Part shown: one piece after another, positions 56,379 through 64,000 of the stretch
Layout of the letters: every line of letters begins with the position of its first letter
How positions within the stretch are numbered: position 1 is the first letter of the stretch
Assembly (NCBI GenBank): GCA_002077045.2
Contig: KZ111148.1
Span: 678,822-742,821 of the forward strand
DNA: 64,000 nt
Source: Rachicladosporium sp. CCFEE 5018
Lineage: Eukaryota; Ascomycota; Dothideomycetes; Cladosporiales; Cladosporiaceae
Direction of reading: 5' to 3'
Made by a program: the position numbers and the translations under genes
The notes under the pieces: model-generated
Database searches by the model: none
The model's input: only the letters and a program-made list of their open reading frames with translations
What the model was told of the DNA's origin: nothing

Positions 56379-57968
56379 GGTCGCACGCCGTGTCGTGCGT
56401 GTGCATGCAGGTAGAAAGTCTAAGGCGACGACGTGTCACACAGAGCAACCTGGTGGCGGATGCGATAGTGTCCCTGTCGTCTTCGTGCTGTGGAAGCATT
56501 CAAGACCATGGTCTCGATCGTATACCTTTGAAGCACAGTAGACGAGTGTGGTATACAGTGGCATAAATGAGTGTTCAAAGCTACGCTGTGCAGTCCAAAC
56601 TCGGGGCTCGTGAGATCAGTAACGGGTGTTGGGCACTGTCCATATAGAGGAAGAACGACAAGCAAGCGGCGCGCAGCGAGGAATTTGAAATTGCCTTGAG
56701 ACGTCCTTGAGGCGAGATTTAAAGCGTAGAACAACAGTGATTGTCGAGTCTCCATCGTGAACGCCCTGTGGAGCTAGGCGGATGCCTTTGCTCAGCACGC
56801 TTTAGTTGATGTCGATCTTGTGTGCCGAGCGAATGACACAGGAAGGGAACTACTCGACGAGTGCACGCGCTCGGCACTGCTAGTGTAGATTGCACCACAA
56901 CATCAAACCAATGCCAGTGTTGTCTAGTAGAGCCTTGCCCTGGAGAGTTGTTGAACGGGCTACTTTGGTCGCTCGCGTGCCTGCGGACTGACGACTGTAA
57001 CACTTTCTCGCTCAAGATGAATCGCTCGGTTGACTGAAGCCTGGCATGGCGCAGTCTTCATGGAACCGGTATGATGGGAAGAGTGGAGTCTGTAGTGAAT
57101 ATCGTCATGTGGTGGTTGATGCGCACTCAAGCAGCCTCCGCCTCCACCAAACGCGAAGCTCCACAAAAAGCGCTGTTACAGTATCATCATTGTGAACCCC
57201 GCCAACCTTGGAACCGCTATCGAGTCGCACTGCCACAGTACCTATGACCGCAGCAGCCCGCCAACATCACGCTGGAGCGGTAACAACATGAACTCTGATT
57301 CAGACAGTACGTCCGACGAAGACCACTGGAGTGACACGAACTTCCCTGTGAGTGCCTGTGAACAATTGCGCAGCTAAGCTGTTGCTCACGATACCTTGCA
57401 ATTTGAGGTCAGCGGCGTCACAGCGGGCGCAAACACTTTACGCTGGGCTGTGAGGCTATGGCGCCTGCTCATCTGCATAACCGTTGCTCGTGCCTCTACC
57501 GTTGCCAGACTGCATACCTCTGCATGTCATGTCGTGGCTATCGCACAGCTTATACTGCGCCACTTGTTCAGAGGAGCCAAGATGTCCTGTTTTTATGATT
57601 GTGAGACCTGTACCGCCGTTGGACGTGCCGCCAGTGTCAGCTTGAGGAAGGCTGCCCAAGCTTGCGTTGGGCAGCACAACAAGACTACGCTCATTCAGTG
57701 CTTTCTGTCGGCTTGTATCGGGTAGGTGACGTGCGAATACTTGCATGCCCTCGTCAGCTTCCGCCGTGTACAAAGACCTCTGGACCAGTGAGCGATGTTT
57801 GGGAAATGAGGCTGCTCTGTATTGGCCGCGTGCCTTGGTGTAAGAGTCCGCCCACCAGGACATTAATATGATTGGGCCGACAGCGTTCTTCACCGCTAAC
57901 CCAGCGCAACCTCAAATACGCAGGTAGACATCTACTCACCTCTTCACAGTCTTCTCAACTGACCCATC
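56379..57968. other. Upstream part of the right duplication copy
   Basis: Corresponds to 25463..27052. It keeps the 145-codon minus ORF (57456..57893). No supported protein gene. Confidence 0.4.
57458..57598 (+). CDS. Small Cys-rich ORF, possible, right copy
   Basis: Same 46-codon frame as 26542..26682, with all five Cys kept. Conservation could simply reflect the recent duplication. Function unknown. Confidence 0.2.
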   Translation: MAPAHLHNRCSCLYRCQTAYLCMSCRGYRTAYTAPLVQRSQDVLFL

Positions 57969-59054
57969 ATGACCTACACACGATACATTACCATGTCGGC
58001 GAGGATGATCGTTGTCGTCTCCGCAGCTTTTCTCTTCCACTTGGCGGCTGCTATGGACGTACCTGACCAGTCAGGATTCAATGGTTCGTTCTTCGAGGAT
58101 GCTCTTCTGTACATTGACGGTGCGGTGGATTCGGTGATGAAAGCGGCATTCCAAGCAGCAGTAGCGCGTGCAGTAAGTCGTTCCAAGCAGATGTATCATC
58201 GTCGTCCACTGATAAACAACAGTCCACCTCACCTCGGACAGCAGCCATAGTAGCGAATCTGCTTCATCCACAGCATATGCTGGATGGCCTGGGTGCTGCT
58301 GCTGCAGAGTTCTATGTGCAGCAGCAGGACTTGGAAGTTCAGTACCAGCAAATGCCCAACAACGTCGAAGAACCTCCTCGGCCCTTTCAGTACCCACCGC
58401 CAACGCCCCCTGAACCACAAGCATATTACATACCGCCTGCGAATCGATTTCCCGCCCCTGTAGCAACAGTTGCAGGCTGGGTGTCAGACACGTTCACTCC
58501 GCTCGTACACACCATCAAGCCGCCCGCACCGCTGCGGCCACTACGTACACTGCGTCCTAAACCCCAACCGTCAGCGACAGGAACTACGCCCGGTACACAG
58601 AGCTCCACTGCGCTTTTCACGCCCACTCCACAGATCTCAAGCACTCCAGACACAAGCATCATTACCCAGAAATACCCTTGCAGTCATTCAGGGTGCGACA
58701 AATCGTGCTCAACCCGAGCAGCGTTGAGGTATGTCATGACCGACCCGTACTCGACCTAGTACCACAACTGACAATATTGACAGAAAACATCAAAAGTCCC
58801 ACATCCCGGTAGCCGATCGCAAGCATGGCTGTCCAGCAGAGACTTGTTCCAGAAGGTTCAACGAAAGGAAAGATCTTGTCAAGCATCAACTCACTCATAA
58901 GTCGGACCACACTGTCCGATTCGCATGTCCACAACTGGATTGCGAAAGGCATAAGGAATTAATCGTGCGATGGGACAACTTTCTTCGCCATATGGAAGAT
59001 ATACATCAGATAGTCCTGCCACGAAAGACGAAGAAGAAGGATCGACACCAGTAA
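57969..59054 (+). CDS. C2H2 zinc-finger protein A, right copy, C-terminally truncated
   Basis: Exons 57969..58172, 58223..58728 and 58784..59054, with the same splice sites as the left copy. The reading ends early at TAA (59052..59054), where the left copy has CAA, so the last ~34 residues are lost. The three fingers stay intact, so DNA binding may survive. Finger-region changes such as DKKDL to ERKDL and QRTHDAN to QLTHKSD show that the two copies differ at the protein level. The hydrophobic N-terminal leader (MIVVVSAAFLFHLAAA) is retained. Confidence 0.72.
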
Positions 59055-59385
59055 CTAGGAAGTCTCATGGCCGACATCGACAGCGACGGCTTTATCAGTG
59101 GCCTTTGGAAGCGGGGAAAGGGATTGCTTGAATATTGCCACAGTTATTCGAAATAGAAAGGGCTGCATGAAGGGTGCGCGGAAGTGGAGTGCATATAGCC
59201 TTGTCATAAGTCGTGATTCTGCGAATGCAATTGCGGATTAATCAGCGTCACCTACATTATATGGAGATGGCCTCGTCCAACTCTCACTCGCGAACACGAT
59301 GCTAGAGTCACTGGTAGGTGGCGTGTAAAGTCGTGCAGCCCCGCCGCACTTCATAGCGCTTGCACGACCAGCGCCGCAACAAGAC

Positions 59386-60260
59386 ATGAAGAATGACACC
59401 TTCAAACCAGAGGTCGTGCTCTACGACTTGGCGTGCATTCACTGCGAATGTTTCTCTCCTGTCGTGTGGCGGATTCGTTTGATGCTCAATTACAAGCAGA
59501 TTCCGTACCGAACGGTTTTCGTTGAGTTCCCGGACATTGAACCTACACTGAAAGCACTGTGAGTTGTCAGCATGCTCTCGTCTCGTGTCACCTCCTCAAG
59601 AACAACTCGAGGAACACGGATCATCGCCCGACTGTCGTCTCTCATAGCCATGCTGCGATATATGACGTATCGTGGTACTGACCAGATGCGCGCAGGGGTA
59701 TCTCCCCGGCTTCCAGCGAGAAGAAGTACTCCGTGCCGGCCATCTACCACCAGCCGAGCAACAAGTACATTATGGACTCTGATGCGATCTCAAAATTCCT
59801 CGAGTTCACCTATCCAGAGCCGTCGCTCCAGCTGAGTTCGGACTTAGGCACTGAGATTGAAGCTCAAGGTCGTGCCGTCTTGGGTCCGGTTCTCAGCATC
59901 GCAGTGCCGCCTCGTGAGATTGACCACCTCTCACCGCGCACAGCGGAGTATTTCCGTCGTACGCGCGAAGCGAGATGGGGCCATACCCTCGAGTCGCTGA
60001 TCGAGGGCGACAACGAAGAGCAAGCTTGGACTGCGGCGCAGGAAGGCATGAAGGAGCAAGACAAGCTGATCAAAACGAATCGAGCCGAGGGGCCGTTCGT
60101 ACTGGGAGCGATGCCAAGCTACACGGACTTCTTCATCGCTGGAGTGATGGAGTCGACGAGGATCGTACATGAAGCGTCCTTTCGCAGGCATATGAAGGAG
60201 GTCGAGGGTACGCAGGCGATCTATGAGGCGTGTCTGCCGTGGATGGTGCAGAGAGATTAA
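59386..60260 (+). CDS. Glutathione S-transferase-like protein, right copy (intact)
   Basis: Exons 59386..59558 and 59696..60260 give 245 aa. The N-terminal thioredoxin fold is VVLYDLACIHCECFSPVVWR, then NYKQIPYRTVFVEFPDIEPTLKALGI, with cis-Pro/Ser-like loop SVPAIYH and MDSDAISKFLE completing the glutathione-binding half. The helical C-terminal domain follows (RTREARWGHTLESLIEG, MPSYTDFFIAGVMES). It fits fungal GSTs of the FuA/etherase-like type, which conjugate glutathione to toxic or lignin-derived compounds. The acceptor at 59695 and phase 2 give a seamless LKAL-GIS join. The left copy (28480..29354) is inactivated, so this is the functional version if either is. Confidence 0.82.
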
Positions 60261-62134
60261 GCCAGGGCGGCTGCCCAAAGGCACGACACATGGCACCGGT
60301 CGCACGATCAGAGCGGCCGTTACTGACGCATCGGGTCATGTCGAGACCATACTTACCACATGCTTTAAGACAAACATTGTCGTATTGATGGCCATCAAGC
60401 AGCGTGCAGTGTATTCATATCTCGACGTAGAGGCTCAAATCATGTAGGGATGAATCGTTGGTAACAATACCACCGCTCTTTCTCCAAAGTCTGAGGAGTC
60501 TTGCGCTACTCTCAAGCACACCACAAGTATGTTGTGGCGCCTCCTCGGCCGGTGAGAAGGAGCATCACTTAGACGGGAGGGGTGCATAGCGATCCACGGC
60601 GCTCGACAGCGTATCGTTCGACTATTGACTGCTGCAGTCGAGTGTAGACACGCATTAGCATCGGCTTTTGCAGTTGAGAGCAACTTTAGACTTGCAGAGG
60701 GCGAAAGTCGCCACACACAAGACGTGTTGCCATGGTAACATTGCGCGGGCGATGATGTAGGCGCCGATCAGCGATCTGCCAGCGTAGTCAGGTGTTCGCA
60801 GTAGCTTCGATCCTTCGCGGGATGTTCTGTCCACGAGACAGGGCTGTCCCGGCGGAAAGGGTAGTCGGACACCCATACGAGAACCCAAGTCCGAGTGCAT
60901 CCAGATTGCATTTTGATCCAATGGCGGAAGACTCGCGGTTCGTGGTAGATCACAGACCACCTTTGACATATTGATGAAAAGCCGAGATCATGCTCGGCAC
61001 ATACTTCATTTCCTGAACGCGTGACTGAGCAGTCATGCGTGACGGGCAGCAGTGTCACCGGCAAACGTCGTTACATGCTGGAAGGACCTGCATACGTGTT
61101 CCACAGCATGTGATCATTCCGGGCGTCAGGCACGGAAGTGTCGCGAGAATTGACAGCATGTCAGAGACGTAAATGTTCGAGCAGGATCGCATTGACCGAC
61201 GCGATCTTTGATCGACATATCGCTCGTGACACTCGCAGCCCGTGACGGCGAGACCAGGCGTCATGTGCTCTCACCCACGCATTCAAGCGAACACGGCACC
61301 AGAATATTGCGTGTGTTGATCTGTAAATTCATCCCACTGTGACGTGACAAGGTTTGGCGGGGTAGAGGGCAATTCGTTCCCGCTGACCAGACACTCGGCT
61401 CCATTCCACATGGAACATGTCCATAGGGCAGTAGGGCGGAGGCACCTTCTCATGGGTGCTGCATGTATCCACCACGTGTGTATGCACCCGCGTTGCGGCT
61501 CATCGGCATAGTTCGCATTAAGAGTGACTCGAAGCTGCGTTATCTTCGCACATCGCCGAATGTCAAGTCGTGTACCCCTGGCCTCGGTTGTTAGACCGGC
61601 AGGGCAGCCAATGGACTCCCCAGTCGCAGAGACGTGGCTCGGAGCGTTCGTCGTGGGGTATCACGAGGGTGTCGTGCAGTAGTTGACGATCTCTAATTCC
61701 CCAGATGCAAAACGTCCCGGCTTTGCGGCTGTGGTCTGGCATGACATCTCTCGCCACCGACTGTAGCCGGCTGCTTGATAGCTCTAGACGGTGTTTGTGT
61801 GAGGAGCACATGTCAAGGCAACCATATTGTGTCGCTCAGGCATGAACCGCCGGGTGTACTTCGAGTGAGCAGGCCCGATGTCGCGTGTTACCCTCCAGAG
61901 GCCGCCTTGCCTCTCCGTAGTTTAAGAGCCGGCGTTCATCCTTCTGCTTCGCTGATGATCCAGTCCACAGTCTCGGTGCGCGACGCAACTTGACTTTTCG
62001 CAGGAGCCACTGACTGTCGGCGCTTGGTTCTGCTTCTATTGTACTGTTATTGGTGTGGCTATCTCACTCTGCGTCACAGTTTGCCTTTATCGCTCGCACT
62101 TCTGCTTTCCATTAACGACACTGCATCACCAGAA
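60261..62134. other. Intergenic inside the duplication, right copy
   Basis: Counterpart of 29355..31228, no supported gene. Confidence 0.45.
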
Positions 62135-63696
62135 ATGCAGAGCCGAAACAACTTCACTATGTGGGACGGCGCGTTGGGTGACCCCAACCTGTCTGGCATA
62201 GGGACCGCCTTCCCAGATGGCTCGACAGATGAACCTCTCCAGTTCGACATTGATGACTTCAGAACCGATGCAACACAGGCAAGTCAACTCCGCGGAAAGC
62301 CTGCTTGCAAGCTAACATGAGTGATCAAGCAGCGGCAGTACGATGATCGTCTGCTTAGCGAGCCCAGCGGGTACCAATTCGGGCGCTCCACATGGGATCC
62401 AGGTGCCACGAACCTCCCAAGCAACGATCGGACTCCAGCGTACCGCCATGTTGCAGGCTCAGACACAGGAGCTGCAGATCTCGCCATTAGTTACTTCACT
62501 CCCTTCCAAGCGCGACCAGCGCGGGTACAACCAGATGGACACAGGATGCTGCCTGGTGCGGCGACGTCAGCTCCGCAGGCCATTCCGATGCAGCAGCACC
62601 AAATTCGATGGGCACCAGAACTAGACGAGGCGCGAATGAGATCCGTCAGGCCATCGAGCGTAGCTGGGATGTCTGATGGGTACATGCGGTCCGGTAATAC
62701 CAGTCGTTTGAGCCAGTCTGCTCAGTCGTCTGCATTGACTCATACCATGCAGTATCCACAGTCGGCTAGGCAAGCGCCGTACCAGACCGTATCACCGTCA
62801 CAGCGCCTGAGTACGCAGTCTCGAGCGCACAGCAATAGCGATCCTGCACAACGACTTGGACTATCGACCCAGCGACGAATGTACGGCAATCCGGGGAAAC
62901 AACGCCAGCAGCAAGTCGGTTTCTCAGGATCGTACGACCAGCAATGCCAGCCTGCAGATACCGCCCGAGGTTGGACGTTCTCACCACCACGCACACAAGA
63001 CAGCTGGAGCCAATACGCTGGCTCCGAGTCTGCTCATAGTCAGGTCTTGCCGGATGTCCTCGATGTAGCATATTCGACTGGTATGCTTCATAGCCCGATC
63101 TCTGATTTCGGCGAGTTTGATCCGCGGTCTGCGTCACCACTTGACATCAGGGAATGGACCAGCGAAGCGTACAATCTAGGAGATCGCTCCGTCAACCCAA
63201 GTCAGTTGATGGCACATAGCGCACCCGCTCGCCCATATCAGCTAGCTGGCCCATCGCGGCCAATGTCAGTGAACGCCTCCGTGTCGAACATGGAAGGGCA
63301 CTTTGTCTGCAACAGCCCTATCTGCAAGACGCCGAATGCTATGTTCAGGTCAAAGGCAGATCTCGAGTATGTAGCCCCTGATTGCTCGCCAGATAGCTTG
63401 CTAACTTCAGTCTTAGACACCACCAGCGCTGGCATGGTCCGCGAAACAACATCTGCGTCGACTGCGGCGCTAGCTTCGTATCGTCGAAAGATCTCAAGCG
63501 CCATGTAAGCGAGATACACGACCCTGATGCACGCAAGCACTTTGGGCCCTTCCCGACTTCATGCAATTTCTGCGCTCGCGGCTTTGTACGCCGGGATCAT
63601 CTGACGCGTCATCTTCGATCACATGGCGTTCTTACTCCAACGCCATCCTCCAGAGGCATGTCGCGCGATCCCAGTCGCCAGTCTAATCGACAGTAG
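62135..63696 (+). CDS. C2H2 zinc-finger protein B, right copy
   Basis: Exons 62135..62278, 62333..63366 and 63417..63696 give 485 aa, the same length as the left copy. The GC-AG first intron removes an in-frame TGA at 62319..62321 that would otherwise truncate the protein, which supports the unusual donor. Fingers: a C-x4-C finger split by intron 2, CVDCGASFVSSKDLKRHVSEIH and CNFCARGFVRRDHLTRHLRSH. Substitutions are scattered through the low-complexity region, for example Pro/Leu and Gln/His changes. Both copies appear functional. Confidence 0.8.
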
Positions 63697-64000
63697 CGGA
63701 TCCAGACCCTCATCTTTGACTGCTTTTCGCGGTTCTACTCGCACACACACCTGCAATTTTCTGCGTTCGAGTCTCCTTGTCTTTGTCCTATTCATACCGG
63801 CGTTGGCGGCACCGAATCGAAGGGCATCATCGGCTCATTAGCGGGATTTTGCTTTGCGTGGGCCGTATTGTAGATGGACGGCATGGCTCCATGACTAGAT
63901 GGCCTTTGTACAAGTGCATGGCGTTGATAGATAGGATCGCCACATGGCTCTACGACACGAAGGCTGTATGAATGACTTCAACGAGAGATGATGTCGCGTT
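63697..64000. other. Downstream end of the window
   Basis: Matches 32791..33094. No gene seen, and the duplication is still continuing at the last base. Confidence 0.5.

Larger units (their letters stand above)
56379..64000. repeat. Segmental duplication, right copy
   Basis: Partner of 25463..33094; it begins at the gap edge and runs to the window end. It carries the same three genes in the same order and orientation. Confidence 0.93.

Noticed and set aside
25463..64000. Transposable element as the cause of the large repeat
   Set aside because: No terminal repeats, transposase or reverse transcriptase reading was seen in either copy.
1..64000. CRISPR arrays, bacterial operons, phage or virus genes
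   Set aside because: None seen; all recognisable genes are ordinary fungal nuclear genes.

Overview
This is nuclear DNA of a filamentous ascomycete (Pezizomycotina; Dothideomycetes is my guess, not proven). Genes are compact and mostly intron-bearing, with introns of about 50-65 nt, GT-AG borders and C-TAG/CAG acceptors. The content is typical of mould genomes: a GH71 alpha-1,3-glucanase, a GPR1/FUN34/YaaH acetate transporter, Mrp51, an R3H-associated protein and many C2H2 zinc-finger proteins. No bacterial operons, CRISPR arrays or recognisable transposons were seen. I built the gene models by hand, by joining frames at GT-AG sites and checking that exon lengths sum to a multiple of three.

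Layout. 1-13 kb: GNAT acetyltransferase, queuine tRNA-ribosyltransferase (with a 10-nt microexon over the catalytic Asp), an unknown gene with an in-frame TAG, a SET protein, an R3H protein, a YaaH-type transporter and an amidase with an apparent 1-nt frameshift. 13-22 kb: class II aldolase, then a GH71 gene and the 3' part of ALG7, all repeated after a 100-N gap (14533-17563 versus 17664-20694). The repeat ends exactly at the gap on both sides and is probably an unmerged contig overlap; only the right-hand ALG7 is complete. 22-25 kb: SEH1-like nucleoporin and a secreted GDSL esterase.

25.4-33.1 kb and 56.4-64.0 kb are two diverged copies of one segment, each holding a C2H2 gene, a GST-like gene and a second C2H2 gene. 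The copies have decayed reciprocally: the GST is broken in the left copy, and the first C2H2 gene is truncated in the right copy. A third C2H2 gene follows at 33.9 kb.

36-56 kb: galactose-1-phosphate uridylyltransferase, a small secreted Cys-rich protein, a DUF1295-type membrane reductase, a Rad51-paralogue ATPase and Mrp51 (both cut by a second 100-N gap), a disordered conserved protein, an epoxide hydrolase, a PHO80-type cyclin, a sugar transporter, an intron-containing tRNA-Arg(CCT), an MDR reductase pseudogene and a ketopantoate reductase cut by the third 100-N gap.

The genes do not form one pathway. Most are independent housekeeping or accessory functions. The unusual parts are the segmental duplication with its zinc-finger cluster, the microexon and the secreted Cys-rich candidate. 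I found no clear undescribed multi-gene system.
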